Counted from the stretch's first letter, positions 22,747 through 35,052 are shown. The stretch: DNA of 64,000 nt from Lentinula raphanica (GCA_027919835.1 JANVFP010000006.1:62001-126000), one strand, 5' to 3'. A program made the numbers and translations. The notes: a model not told the origin generated them from the letters alone.

Positions 22747-23808
22747 ATGTCGAGTCCTACCTTCACACTGAACGACGGTGCTCAGATCCCCTGGATAGGC
22801 TTCGGCACAGGCACTGCGCTGTACACCAAAGACTCAACTGAAGCCGTCAAGACCGCGATCCAAACAGGCCTCACCCATCTCGATGGTGCGCAATTGTATC
22901 AAAACGAAGAATCTCTAGGGAAGGGTATCAAAGAGTCTGGTATCGCTCGCCAAGAACTGTTCGTGACCACGAAGGTCTTTAAAACGCCCGAAGGGAAGAG
23001 CGTGAAGGATACCCTGGTAGAATCGTTGAAAAAGCTTGGATTGGAGTATGTAGATTTGTTCTTGATTCATTCGCCGCTCGAGTTGGTGAAGGATGGGAAG
23101 ATGAAGGCGTGGTGGAAAGAGATGGAGGAGATCAAGAAGAAGGATTGGCTAAAGTATATGAGCTCTCTCTTCCGCCTTTGCACAGATCACTAGTACTCAC
23201 ATCAAAACTTTGATATAGTCCATCGGGGTCAGCAACTTCATGGTTGAGCATCTACAACTGCTCCTGCAAGACGCCACCGTTATTCCTGCCGTTAATCAGG
23301 TACGAACCCGTCTGTTCCTCCTCAGCGAATCGTTTGAATCAAGGTCTGGTTCGTTGCTGTAGATTGAACTGCACCCATATGTCTGGGACACCGCCGTAAA
23401 CATATACGAATTCTGCAAGTCCAAAGGAATCGTCATCGAGTCCTACGGTGCTCTTTCTACTCTGTTTCGGGTGCCGGAGGGTCCAGTCGATCATATCGTC
23501 GCAAAATTGGCTGAACGACTCTCGAAAGAATCCGGGACCACGATTTCTTCAGGTCAAATATTGATGAAGTGGTTGTTCCAAAAGGGTGTGGTGGTTGTTA
23601 CGTGCGTTTCGTTTTCTTTTGATTTCCGGGCTTGTATCAGTGGTTGAATCAAGACACGAACAGGACCTCATCGAAAACGAGTCGGATGAAGGAAATGTTG
23701 GTTGTTCCTTCGCTCCCCGATCTCACTCCGGAGGAGATAGTTGCGATTGAGATGGAGGGATCCAAGTTGCATAAAAGATTCTTTGGCCTGAACATCTACA
23801 ACGAGTGA
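22747..23808 (+). CDS. Aldo-keto reductase, with a frame problem at the first exon junction
   Basis: Exon 1 (22747-23153) encodes LNDGAQIPWIGFGTGTA, HLDGAQLYQNEESLG, TTKVFKTPEG and YVDLFLIHSP. These supply the aldo-keto reductase tetrad (Asp and Tyr of DGAQLY, Lys of TTK, His of LIH). Exon 2 (23219-23299) gives SIGVSNFMVEHLQ, exon 3 (23363-23601) IELHPYVWDT...GALSTL and exon 4 (23664-23808) the C-terminus (TSSKTSRMKEMLVVPSL). Such enzymes reduce carbonyls with NADPH in the cytosol. The canonical donor after TGGCTAAA ends exon 1 in phase 2, whereas exon 2 starts in phase 0. A lost 4-bp repeat unit (GGAT, giving KDGLAK in related enzymes) would explain this. Unless a non-canonical splice is used, the protein is truncated, so it may be a recent pseudogene. 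Confidence 0.8.
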
Positions 23809-24464
23809 GCCTGGAGTGAGCTCAACCAGATCAGTTTTGAATTCCGTTAAGCAATTGTAGTCCGATTCGAGCCTCGAGAGAGGGGGGGCGAGAAGTTTTC
23901 AAATTCATATACATACATATAACCCGGTATGTACGTACATCGACGGATTTGTGATCGTGATCGTGAACATGCTCATTGCTGGCAGAGGGCCAATCTCCGA
24001 GTGAGCTTCATGATTTCACTGGTTCTTTCCAATTTCTCTGTAGTTAAGTTATGAAATGTTTGTACACCTTCGACGCTCTTCGCTCCTTCGGTCGGTCTCT
24101 ATTGCAAATAGTCGCACCGAAATCTGCTAGCAGAGAGGTGGCACTGCCAGCAGCCTTAGTCTCCCGGTCCCGAGTCGGCCAGTAGACTCGTAGAATGCTG
24201 TTTGATGATGCTACAGGACCCCGAAAGACATTCGATGCTATAGCTTTTGAATGAGATACGAATCACGACAATGCTTACAGTCAAATGATGTATCTCGATG
24301 CACCTGACGGGCATCCCATTTCTCCTTTGTACAATGTTAATCCCCAGTCACCTTCTGTGTCCTCGGACCTCGACTCAAACAGTCCATTGTGGTAATGATA
24401 TAACTCTCACCCGGTGAGTGTTCATTTGATATATAGAATATACAGCTCTTTCCTCCTCTGAGCT
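23809..24464. other. Intergenic stretch between the reductase and S3
   Basis: The 3' regions of two convergent genes lie here. Near 24408-24421 CTCACCCGGTGAGTG is a diverged form of the 3' element seen after S5-S8. No gene was seen. Confidence 0.45.
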
Positions 24465-25407
24465 CTATACAGGGACTACATGGGAAGGTACATATTCTGT
24501 CTGGTATCTATCCAAATCCTTTCTCGTCAGGTAAGAAAGTATTCTTTTATGGGCATCCCATTTGAACTTCTGTGATGCGGGAATATACTTCAGGGTTTCC
24601 GCATGAATCTTCATGGCATCGTTGAAAGGATCAAGATCGCCGGATGAAACCTTCGATGGGTCAGCTGGAACGCCAACTTTCACCGCCTGTTCTGCGTGCT
24701 CCAATATGTCCTTGAATTTGTCCTGATACTGTTCGAGACGTGGATCGTCAGGCGACTGAATTGTCGAAAGAATTTCACGAAGAAGGCTTTGATCGGTACG
24801 AAGCTGTTCAAGAATACGAGACTAAGAAGATTAAAATCAATGGAAGGACAATTTGCGACTCTGTAAAGCAGACCTGCTCATCTGGACGCATTCTCATCCA
24901 ACTGGGGGTCATCTCCACTGGCTTGTATTGAAGAGACTCCGGTGTTTCTGTTCCAGATCTGTGCGTCGATGAGCTCAAAACTGGGCCCGGCTCGTTCAAG
25001 TCAAGCTTGCGAAAGGCCGCCTTGTTGAACTAAAGAGCCAAAATGGTCATGAATCAGGAAGGTAAAGATCGAAAGGGAGACCATGACACTCACTTCCTTC
25101 TGATCCTGCCCTGTTCCCTGTACGGTGTAAAGATATGTTACATGAGGTGGGAGTGCTGAGAGATCAAGGCACGTACTCCAGTTCGAGATACAAGTTTGAC
25201 GTTTTCGACTCCACGACGTTGGAGGTCCGACACTAAACCCTGTTCAGGAGGAGAAGAGCGAGATTGTAGATTCTGAGCTCTAGTCGAGAGCGCACTGGAG
25301 CTCATCGGAGAAGGTGTAGGGGCGGCAACAACGCCAGAAGAAATTGCCGCTCCCAGAAGCAGAAGAGCAAGTGTCCGAGTCGGGGTTGAATGAGTTGAAC
25401 GAGTCAT
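24465..25407 (-). CDS. S3: small secreted protein of the S family
   Basis: Four phase-0 exons (25407-25177, 25117-25094, 25029-24874, 24821-24465) give 255 residues. Exon 1 encodes MTRST...RTLALLLLGAAISSGVVAAP (signal) and the pro-region SSPPEQGLVSDLQRRGVENV, with a dibasic RR that a Kex2-type protease could cut. Exon 2 encodes only eight residues. The last exon is helical and charged and contains IHAETLKYIPA, the family C-terminal motif shared with S6-S8. An in-frame ATG further upstream exists, but the start at MTRST places the signal at the N-terminus as in the paralogues. Confidence 0.75.
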
Positions 25408-25488
25408 GATACTGTCGTAGTGGCTTTTTAGAGCGAAAGGTTGTGGAACGTGTTCGAGAAAGAGGCGACGTTGGTTGTAATTCTGTAA

Positions 25489-25538
25489 GGAGACCAGCTC
25501 TGGGGGGAAATTAGCGTATCGTTTGGGATTTATGTATA
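25489..25538 (-). promoter_or_regulatory. S-family promoter module (S3)
   Basis: On the minus strand TATACATAAA (25538-25529) precedes the box AGCTGGTCTCC (ending 25489), about 80 bp upstream of the S3 ATG. Confidence 0.6.
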
Positions 25539-26975
25539 TAGCAATCCGGGATGATGAAGTTGGCCAATACCATTGTTCAGGAAATTCGCTCACCTTGCCC
25601 ATTCATATTTTTAAGAATTCATCCAGAAATGTATGGCTTGATCCGATAAGCCATACGAAATATTTAATAGATCATAGCAAAGGTACAGCCCTGCTGCATA
25701 GTAATCGACAATCGTCGATGATCTTTGCCTTCCTTTGCCACTAAACTTACCTTCCTCGTTACCCCGGGATATCATATTACACTCTCAGAGACTCTTGTGC
25801 ACTGTGAATAGCTGTGATGTAGCCTATATTCATCTCTTCAAGGTATGCTTTGTTGTGGGAGCGAAGGGGAGTTTTCCGAGTTCTAAGAGAACGTATCAGG
25901 ATCAATCCAAACCGAATGCGCGACTCAAACCTTTCAATTAGCCTTAACAACGCTTGCACCATGTGCAATGTTATTTGGCATTATGCGAATGAAGCCCGAT
26001 GGGGTGCCTATGGAGCCGCTTTGTACAGTGTTGAGCGATATGAGGTGATAGGTTTCGAAAAATCGACTTTCAAACACACTCATTAATCCACCCTCCAGTC
26101 ATATGTAGAACTTCTCTTGGATTTTTCATGCCAATGTGGGGGGCAGAGTAAAGCCGGAGATACAGAGAGCTACAGCCCAGATTGGTGAGCTTTTCCAAAA
26201 GAGTCGTAGCAAGCTTTTGAGGGTTTTTCGAATGATATATCAGTTGCTCAGCACTCCGTCAACATATGTTCAAGCCAATAGCCATCATAGGACATTGCCG
26301 AGCTGCGGAAGATTCTGAGGGACAAGAGTATGAGGACGTAGGTAGAGGAAGGTAGAGGACGTGTTGATCCGGTTGAGAAAAAGAGAAAGAACTCGATTTA
26401 CGAGATAGTAGATACATATATCAGTCATATATTGGGTGCCGGCTGGTGCCAGATACGAGCCAAACGATTCGAGCGTCAATGTATGTTGAATGTTGAATCG
26501 GACATGAGCGACATTCTTGACAAAAAGATAAGAGTTTAAATGTTTACGTCCAAGTTGAGTTCGAAACTCGTGGAAGGAAAGGATGATGGTCGCAGAGACG
26601 AAGAGAGCCTTTTGACGCCCTTTTGACGCCCGTCTTCCAACACAGTCCATCTTCAACGAGTCCTGCCCATGGTGATTGATGCCACGAGCAGCTTTTTCAG
26701 CCACCCTCTTCCCAAGCTATCAGCACCACATCAAGAATGGTCGTTGCAGAACCTTGCAGATTTTTGAGGGACGACAAGGGGCACGCAATGAGTAAAGACT
26801 CGATTTTCAGGCGGCGAAATATGGAGAGATATTTCGCTCTATGTAGGTTCCCTCTTTGAGAGTTTGCGCAGATTGAATGCGGCATATCTAAGACTTAGAA
26901 GGACACTCGGGTTTTCTTCCAGTATAATCTATATACTATATCGCTACAACAAGACAGGCTACTTAGTAGTACTTC
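25539..26975. other. Degenerate S-flank sequence between S3 and S4
   Basis: No intact gene. The stretch at about 25939-26000 (CCTTAACAACGCTTGCACC and following) recurs at about 28328, 28970 and 60569, so it is part of a duplicated S flank. A minus-strand frame at 26285-26704 contains NVAHVRFNIQ, which faintly resembles NVPHIRLQRY at 45.3 kb; it is probably another decayed Q copy. Confidence 0.4.
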
Positions 26976-27779
26976 TCATTCGAAGGGACTAGGCTGTCCT
27001 ATTGCTGTTGATAACATTTGGACCAAATGTTCGGCAACGGCTTGATTGCTGGAGGCCTCATACGGCGCAGGGTGTAGACGAGTCGATGCCATGGATGCAA
27101 CATATGCTATCCCTTGGAGCTTATTGATTTCCAGATCATAGCGAGCATGAGCATTGGCATCCCTTTTTGATATCTCTTCCAGTAGGTCCACCACTCCATC
27201 CTGCAATATGTCGAGTTTGGTTTCGTCCCCCTGGAGCTCAACAATGATCTAAATCGTAAGAAGGCAACGATCAACAGTGGAACAATCGTCATTGGGGTTC
27301 GAAACAGACCTCTTCATTTGTCAGTCCTTCCAGACGCTTTGAATGAGTGGGTGAAAATTTAATATTGAGAGTTTCCAAGCACGCATGAACGTGGATGATC
27401 AGAAAAAGAGTAGGATGAAGATCAGAAACAGGACCATCCACTCACTTTCTTGATTTCATCTTTGTGGAGAGCGAACTGAAAAAGGATTTTCTTGAGGACC
27501 AGAACACCGACTGACATTCAAGACACGTACTTTGGCTTTACTAGGTAGGCTTGAAGAAACATGATCGTCAGGGACAAGTCCTCGTGGACGGAGTTCCGAC
27601 AGCGATCCCTCAAGTTTGGGCTGAGGAGAGCGAGACTGTAAACTCTGAGGTTCAGTCGAAAACAGACTGGAGCTCATTGGACCGGGAGAGGGAGTAGGGG
27701 CAGCGAGGACGCCAAAAGATGAAATAGCCGCTCCAAGAAGCAAAAGAGCGAGAGCTCGAGAACGGGATGAACGAGTCAT
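26976..27779 (-). CDS. S4: small secreted protein of the S family
   Basis: Four phase-0 exons (27779-27531, 27475-27446, 27336-27310, 27248-26976) give 192 residues. Exon 1 has the signal (RALALLLLGAAISSFGVLAA) and a diverged pro-region (LQSRSPQPKLEGSLSELRPR). Two mini-exons of 10 and 9 residues (FALHKDEIKK; RLEGLTNEE) follow. The last exon encodes a helical, acidic domain (LDILQDGVVDLLEEISKRDA) unlike those of the other copies, without the family C-terminal motif. An ATG four codons upstream (MVSPMTRS) is an equally possible start. The promoter box lies at 27864-27879. Confidence 0.7.
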
Positions 27780-27863
27780 AGGAGACACCATCGTAGAAGT
27801 TTTACGATGTGAATGGGCAGTGAACAGTTGGGGAACAAGAAGCGTGCGTTGGTTGTACTGTGG

Positions 27864-27914
27864 GGAGACCAACTCTGAGGAGAAACAGGCATTATCGTTT
27901 GGGCTTTATGTATA
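27864..27914 (-). promoter_or_regulatory. S-family promoter module (S4)
   Basis: TATACATAAA (27914-27905) is followed by CTCAGAGTTGGTCTCC (27879-27864), one base different from the other copies, about 85 bp before the ATG. Confidence 0.6.
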
Positions 27915-28830
27915 CTGAGTAAGTAGTCCGGGATGATGTTGGGATTTTCGAATCGATTGAACAGATGCCACTTACAGTACTAATGCCACCTGATCCAGCC
28001 TGATCCCCTTTTGATATTATTCTTCAGGAAATACCCTCGTCTGATTTCAGAATCCATTCAGAGAATATGACTTGAATCTTGATACAATACAGCAGTCGAA
28101 CAGCCCTGTTGGTCAGTAGCTTTGACCCGATATCAATTTTCTGAAAGACTTCATAATAGTCTATAGTGTAGCGTTCGAGTTGGGTGGAAACTTGTCATGC
28201 AGTGGCCTTTTGTTGCTTCGAAGTCCGTTCGTGGGGAGCAAAAGGTTCTCTGATTTTTTTTGCATGAGGCAGACGTTCACGGTCTCTATCGACTTGACCA
28301 GACGCGCGGCTGGAACTTTCCGGTTAGGCTTGCCTTAATGACGCTTTCACCATGTGCAACTATGTACTGCAATCGGCATTGAGCAGATGCGATGGAGCCT
28401 GATGATGCAGCCCTATGGAGCCGCTTGAGCACAGCGAGGTGATTTGAATGAAAGTCGAAACACCCTCACTGGAGCTTATCGATACGCCCTCCGAGTAAAC
28501 CGGCTGCCTAAACGGACTCCTACAGACTCCTACCTACTCCTACTGTACGGGTCGTCATAAGGCACTGGGCAGTATCATGATGAGGCAGTGAATCTGATGT
28601 ACAGAAGAACTCACATTGTGCATTCTGCATTGGTCTTCGGATTAGAACAAACGCATGAGCTCGCATGTCAAGTATGCACAGACGCCCAGAGATTTCTTGA
28701 GGCTTTTTGACAACATCAGGATTCGGCACTGCGTCAGCATATGCTCGAGTCTGGATGGCAGTGGAGAGGTCCAAAGTCATTACACTGTCATCAACTATAG
28801 CCATTCTAGCGCGACACGGACATGTCGCTG
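27915..28830. other. Diverged S-flank upstream of S4
   Basis: It contains GAAACACCCTCACTGGAGC near 28460, a motif repeated upstream of S5, S6 and S7. No intact gene. The minus-strand frame at 28520-28900 has no family support. Confidence 0.4.
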
Positions 28831-29235
28831 AATTCTGGATATACTCCTGAATGTTATGAATAGCTAGGTAGCCTCGCCTGGGTTTCCACGATGAATTCAA
28901 CAGACATCCGCGGTCTCAATCAAAGCCAGACCTACCAGATGCGCGAGTAAGTCCGGGTATAGCTCCAATCAGCCTTAACAACGCTCTCACCATATGCAAC
29001 ATCGGCGATGAGTGAATGAAGCCCTATATGAGGCTTTTTCATGGCATGAGCATAGACGAGCATCCAGCACCGCACCAACATGTGATCGAGCATTGCTTAG
29101 CTGTGGTACTGGAAGGCTCCAACGGCCGTGAAGGGACAAGAGAGGACGTGTGGACACTGGAAAGATGGGTCGGAAACTGTTGAGAGAAGGACTTCATTGA
29201 GTACGAGATATAGAGATCGGGGTAAGAGGCATGAA
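28830..29235. repeat. Duplicated S-flank without an S gene
   Basis: It matches 60500-60860 in the same orientation over several hundred bases with many differences. Shared strings include GATGCGCGAGTAAGTCC, CAACGCTCTC/CGACGCTCTC and ATGCAACATCGG. At 60.5 kb this segment lies upstream of S8; here no S gene is attached. Confidence 0.6.
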
Positions 29236-29399
29236 GCCCTCTTTACGCTTCTTTACGCTGGAGAGGATGTCAACGAACGAGTCTAGACTCTAAGTGGGAA
29301 AGTAAATGCACTTGTGTCAATCAGCGGATGATGAATATTACTCTTAGTATGTAGCCAAATAAACCGCATGTAATGACGACGACGACTAGGAACTCCTTT

Positions 29400-30480
29400 C
29401 TGGATCAGCTATTTGGAAAGAACTGCCAGTCTTGGAGAGCCGGGGTCACCAAGTTCTTCATAGTCGTTCACTTGTGCTAGCGAGTACAGGATAGAGCGTT
29501 CTGACGACGCGGGAAAGGCTGCTGTAGGCTTCGATAACAATATCTTTCTCCTTGCAGAGATCATGAATCTTCGACGCGGTGGAGTTGCTAACACCGATGG
29601 ACTAGAAGAGAACTATCTTGAAAGTGCGGTTAGTTTGCTGCAAGAGCTGCGAGAACAAAAGAGAGCTCAAATACCCCGGTCAATCCTTCCTATTCGAGCT
29701 TTCCTATCCGATTCGTCCACCTTCCTTTCAATTCTCTGTCCTTCGACGCGACAAACACGCGTTGTATAAGAAACAGATCCAGATAATCTGGCAGCGGGTT
29801 CGTCGAGGATGATTCGAGCGTGGAGTAGTGGGCCCTGCCAATTCTGTAGTAACGAACTTGAGAGATCTTCACGAGGAAATCCCGAGTCCTGAGTACCTCG
29901 TCCTAAATGTTCGTTCCGTGTTTTGCGTTCGCAACGTCTGTCAGGGATTCGGGGCCTCAATTGGATGTGATGCTGTATCTGCGCCAAAACCTAGCCAAGA
30001 CAATCGAGCTTTGCTGTTGAGGCTGAACGTGAGAGACACAATTGACGAAGCAGCTCACATTGACAACGTGGGGATGACTGAGAAATCGGAAATTTTTGGA
30101 AATTTTTAGATTGTCGACGGTCTCTTGCAATTCCTTTGACGACTACTCTTGATGGATTCATTCCGGTCTTCTGAGTGCTTGATTCAGATGCTGGATGCGA
30201 GACCTTCGGGCAGATATCAAAGTTTCAGACCGCGGAGAATTCCAATTTTGAGCACGCAGCGGGCAATTACAGTGGAGGTCGAAGTGGCATCGCTTATGGT
30301 CGCAGTTAATTTAGGCGCCGAAACTTCGCTTGAGCCTCAACATTCCGAACAACGAAATCTAATCGATATCCTTTGCATCCCAATTTTCACTTGCTCTGAC
30401 ACCAAAATTCACAAAACCAAAGCAACCATGCGACGCGTCCGGCTGTCTTCTGTCAAAGACCAATCGAGTAGGCTCAGTAT
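29400..30480 (-). pseudogene. Q relic 1 (unrecognised decayed gene)
   Basis: 29400-29600 resembles 61265-61500 (both contain GAGTACAGGAT at equivalent places), and 30110-30200 resembles 34310-34410. Reading frames on the minus strand are broken by many stops. The parent protein is unknown to me. The best-preserved copy is at 60.96-61.57 kb. Confidence 0.4.
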
Positions 30481-30819
30481 CAACGGAGGACCAACATCTC
30501 AATCCCTCACATGCACTTTCCATCACTCCTAGCTCATCTCGGTTCTTGGAAGCAAAGCAAGAGATCGTGTTCCTCATTCATGAGGCCTTTGAGGCCTTTG
30601 AGTCCTTCAGTCCATCTCCAGCTCCAGTTCAACCACCATGCATGTCACCATTGACGACTCCTGCATCTTCCTTTGAAGCTCTATCGAATCTTCCATTATG
30701 GTCCGGACATCGTTCGCAACGTCAGGATCTCTGAGGAAAAGGGCTTGACGACCTTCAACGTTTTGGTCTCACTTAAAGACAGTTGGAATAGCAATAGGAA
30801 CGTCATTGCACAATGTTGA

Positions 30820-31864
30820 TGAGTATTGTACAGGGCATGTAAAGACGACGGCTCCTTTCTGGATCAGAACTTTCATCAGCAGGGTATTGTCGAGAGACAT
30901 GGTTCAAAACGGGCGGGGACTCACGCGCCTGTAATTCATGTGGGCTTCGAGGGCTTCAAGTTCGAGGGGTTGGGAATGTCGAGAGGGTTGGACTTGAGCT
31001 TGGGATGCTTGGTCTTCGCGGGTTTGGGTTTCTTCGAGCCCGAGTTTGCTTCGATAACCCTCGCTCCGCATCAAGCACTTCCTCACCGGGACCAGGGCTG
31101 GGTCCGAGGCCTTCTGTGTGACATCCTCACCATCTTCCTAATTCACGTCAATCACACTCGTCCCACTCCCACTCCCACTCCCATCGCCAAACTCACTGTC
31201 CACCCACACCCACATCCACCTCCGCACCTTCGCTGACGGCAGGAGGTGTCTTTCCGTTTCCGTCGAGTCGTCGGCTTCCATTGAAGAGTTCGAGTTCGAG
31301 ATGGCATTGAGTTCTTCTGGAGGAAGACGAGTAGGGGTAGGAGAAGAAGGAGTACGGGTAGGTAGAGAGGTAGGTAGATTGGCAGGGGGTTCTAGAAGAG
31401 GTGGAAAGGTGGAAAGGGAAGTCGAAGGGAGAGAAGGCTTAGGAATTGAATCAAGAGTTGGATTACTTGGATGTGTAGGACGCGAACGCGGGAGCATTGC
31501 CGTTGGCAGTGTTCGACTTCACGTTGACGTTGTTCTTTTTGGTTGGCGTTGCCAGTATTGGAGGAAACGAGCGCAGAACAGACGTAGTTGAGGTTTAACG
31601 TTGCTTACGTGTAACGGGGGGTTGCCCTTCCAGGTCTTCGTCTTCGTCTGCTTTTCTTCTTTCTCTCGTCGTTCTTCGTTCTCCTACTCTTCCAGCCCCT
31701 TCACATTCTCGTCTGTCACATCCTCCCTCTCCTTCGCATCCTTCAAACCATCTTTCACCTTCAGTCGTGTTTCCCTCGAACTCTCCCCAACTCACCCCTC
31801 TATCTCTGCTGCTTCAGCCGTTGTGGCGAAGAACACTAGCTTCATGCACGCGACGCGGCACTGA
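30820..31864 (-). pseudogene. Decayed low-complexity gene remnant
   Basis: Two minus-strand frames (31795-31595, 31497-31138) and a continuation at about 31086-30904 read as parts of one protein rich in Pro/Ser/Thr and then in Glu/Gln (SKLGLEETQTREDQASQAQ). In-frame stops separate them, for example TAG just after DVN at about 31138. The region near 30940-31040 resembles 41370-41450, which flanks the LINE. The product is not recognised. Confidence 0.35.
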
Positions 31865-32237
31865 TTTCGGTGTTGACGTTGATGTCAGGTTGATGGACTC
31901 GCAGAGTCGCAGTTCAGTAACAGCTGGCGCTTATGGAGGCTTATAGAGGCGATGGATTTAGACGCCGACACTTTACATTCTTTCACCGGACAAGCCCACG
32001 TTTTAAATCCTCGGCATAAACAGCTATACTCCTCTATCTAGACGTCAACGTTCACCGAAACCCTTCCTTCAGGAGGCGATATAAGTACTCCTTTGAATGC
32101 AGTTCAAGTACTCTAAAGTGAGGTAGCAACTGTGCGATCGCATGAACAATCTCAGCCAGTGAGAGTTGATTCAATGTAGAATATACAACAAGACAGGACT
32201 AGTCTTTACGCTTCCAAAGCGACATACTAGAGAACGA
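31865..32237. other. 3' region of S5
   Basis: No gene. It contains the conserved 3' element CTCAGCCAGTGAGAG at 32151-32165, about 75 bp beyond the S5 stop. Confidence 0.5.
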
Positions 32238-32902
32238 CTAATGACTTGGCCCGGGAGTTGAAGCCTTTTCGCGCTTCGCTCGGTCTTCTAGAATGAGTTC
32301 CATTGCATGCACGGCATCCTCTTTCTCCAAGCCTTCGGGAAGAAGCAAGAGGCATCGATCATACAACGCTGTGGCACGTTGTACGAGTTCTGCAGGAAGA
32401 GGAGTTTTCCAATCCCTCCAAAGAATGTCCCGCACGCGCTGCATCGCGTTTCTGAGTACAATTGGAGCATCTACGTGACCAGGATCTCGCGCAATCATTT
32501 CCAGATTGAGATTGTCTTGCTCAAGAGTTTTTTCGAGATCTCTCTGGAGAAAATCAGAGGAGGAACAAATGATACATGAGAAGACGAAGATGCACTCACT
32601 ATGATGTAGGAATCCTTCTGCGAAAATGTTACACGAGGATCAGAGCGCTGAAAGATCAAGAGACATAGGAGAAGACTTACTCGAGGTACCAGATTGACAT
32701 GCTCAACTCCTCGACGTTGGACATCCAACAGCAATCCCTGTTCAGGAAAAGAGCGAGATTGTAGACCCTCAGGCCGAGCCACTCCACTTGAGGACAGACC
32801 GGGGTTCATCGAGATAGTAGGGTGGGCAAAAACGCCAGAAGACACGGTCGCCGCTCCAAGAAGCAAAAGAGCGAGTAGCCGAGTTGGCGTTGAATGAGTC
32901 AT
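32238..32902 (-). CDS. S5: small secreted protein of the S family
   Basis: Three phase-0 exons (32902-32681, 32617-32600, 32543-32238) give 181 residues. Exon 1 is close to those of S6 and S7: LLALLLLGAATVSSGVFA as signal, then SFPEQGLLLDVQRRGVEHV with a dibasic RR. Exon 2 is only six residues (KDSYII). Exon 3 encodes a helical domain with ATALYDRCLLLLPEGLEKED, a version of the C-terminal motif seen in S3 and S6-S8. No Cys pairing pattern, enzyme motif or membrane anchor is visible. The product is probably secreted; function unknown. Confidence 0.75.
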
Positions 32903-32965
32903 GATAAGGCAATAGTGGGGCGTTGAACGTTTTAGAAAAGTGTGTGTTGGTTGTAGATTCTGTGA

Positions 32966-33045
32966 GGAGACCAGCTCTGAGGCTCTCTGAGCCTGAGGGG
33001 TTGAAGAGAAGGGAAGAGAGTTCGTATCGCCGGACTTTATATATA
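32966..33045 (-). promoter_or_regulatory. S-family promoter module (S5)
   Basis: TATATATAAA (33045-33036) and the box CTCAGAGCTGGTCTCC (32981-32966) lie upstream of S5. The spacing is longer than in the other copies because of a short insertion repeating CTCAGAG. Confidence 0.6.
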
Positions 33046-34558
33046 GGAATTGTGGGATGATGATGGGATTTCGATTGTAGGTATTCAAAATTTTCAGGAA
33101 ATTCGCTCGCCTACAGCCAATCGAATTTGTTGCAACATAACAATCGAGCAGCCCTACGAAATAGTGATTATTGATTGCTGTCACTACTTAACTAGCACTC
33201 ACCCGTCATCTCCAGTGTGTACTCACATGTACTCACTGCGAAGAGCGATGTTGCCTATCGGATTCGCTGCTTCGTCGTCGAGGGAGAAAAAGGTCTTTCG
33301 GTTTTCTTCAGGTTTCTTCATAATCAAGCCAGACGCACAGCGCGCAACTGAAACTTTTAGTATAGCCAGGTATAGCCTTAATGACGCTTTCCTTCATGTG
33401 CTAGACCAGGAATTGAATATTGATGCTCTATCATCGACCATATAGACTCATATGGAGAGAGCACTGTGACTGTAGAGCCACTTGGAGACAGACAAGTGTC
33501 CGCAATGTGCATTCTGCACAGCAAGATATCATGAAACACCCTCACCGGAATCATCGAGATTCGATAGGATTCAATTCTCCCTCCACGAGCCTACAGGAGT
33601 CCGTAAGGCGACCATGAAATCAGTCAAGTAGTTTTCCGGAGTGAATGGATGTTGACCGAGTTGACCGTTTGAGAGAAAGACAGGGAAAGAAGTCTGAAGG
33701 GACCGTCTCTGAGGGACAACATCTGTATTGCATTTTGAGATGAGATCAAAGAGATGCCTAGAGATGCTTGATATCGTTCTTGTCCCTTGAGGCAATTCGT
33801 ATCGTTTGAGGGTTCATCCAGAAGGAGATGACTTGCTACCACGATACAACAATCGAACAGTCACGGCTGCTCTGCTGAATAGTGATTGTCGATCTTTGAC
33901 ATTGGACAGCATTGGACCCACCTTGATCATTATTCGGTCCTCAAGATGATAACGAACCAGTCTAAGCAGGTCTAAGTGAAGTGCAGTGGATCAGCAATAA
34001 TGAGAAACAATTCTTCAATTCCCGGTTCATAGTAATACGTACATGCATCGAGGTGACTAGTATTGTGGCCACGCTACGCCAAATGGAATTTGTGCTGTAC
34101 ATACTTCTTCGCGTCTGATATTGCACATTTGACTCGCTCACTTGTGGAAAACCTGCTTCGTGGAGAAGCGTTTGAGCATCTAAGGGCATCATCATCTTAG
34201 CTGAAGGATTTTTTCACCAGTTATTATGCAGCTACCTGATTGACGGCGGGAGCGACAGTGGCATCTTCGAGGGTGATCTGCAAGTAAAGAAATTCGCAAC
34301 GAGCGTTGGCCAAGATTGATTGTCGTCCCTCTCTTGCAGTTCATTTCGAACAACGACTCCCAATGGTTTTGTTCCGGTCTCCCGTGCGCTTGAGTCAGAT
34401 ATTTTGATTTGAAGTGAGGAAGCGTCCGGAGAAAGGAAGGTTGGACGAAGAGGAGAAAAACGAGGTAGATGACGAGACCAGCGACGACCACGACGAAACG
34501 TGCGAGATAACCTATAAAATTTTGACATCGGTGGCATCACTGGCATACCATTCATCAA
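33046..34558. other. S5 upstream flank and Q relic 2
   Basis: 33200-33270 and 33530-33600 match the flanks of S6-S8 (TTCGCTGCTTCGT; TGAAACACCCTCACCGGA). From about 33960 to 34558 a decayed minus-strand Q copy can be traced (ACCGGAACAAAACCATTGGG on the minus strand near 34360 resembles the copy at 30.15 kb). The LINE was inserted into this relic. Confidence 0.45.
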
Positions 34559-34572
34559 GAACAAAAATCTTC
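34559..34572. repeat. Target site duplication, 3' side of the LINE
   Basis: GAACAAAAATCTTC; identical to 41316-41329. Confidence 0.85.
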
Positions 34573-35052
34573 TTTTTTTTTTTTTTTTTTTTTTTTTTTT
34601 CCTTCTATTAATAACCGCTAGCAAGTAAGTCTAAGTACTAAGGCGCGGGGAGGGGTGTAACCCCTCCATCCCGTTCTATCTGGTGTCTATTGTAGTGTCT
34701 GTGTTGTATGTAGAGCTGAGGGTATCGTGATTGGTAAGTATTGTGGGTTCATGTAAAAGTTTTGATGCTCGGCATAATGCCTATAAGAATAAAAAGGGAT
34801 TTCTCTACTGTGCAGCACACACTCTGTCCCATGTCAAGAGGATGAGCGTCAGGGCAAAACCAAGTCCCCTTTCCGGGCGTAACCGCTCCGTGGCTTTGTA
34901 GCTCTTGCTGGACTTGGGCGGTGTCTCCGGTGTTCCCCTTCACCGGTGACACCAAATCCCACGCAACTGAGATACGATCTCAGCGCACCAACGCTCGGGA
35001 TGTTGTGTGTGTGCGTTATATGTGTAAGGTGGAGTAATGTTGTATACAACCT

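Noticed and set aside
28520..28900. Minus-strand frame of 126 residues
   Set aside because: It lies in a diverged S flank, with no recognisable motif.
34225..34280. Minus-strand string DATVAPAVNQ, like DATVIPAVNQ of the aldo-keto reductase
   Set aside because: The surrounding residues do not continue as aldo-keto reductase, and the same region matches the Q relic at 30.1 kb instead. I treat it as chance.
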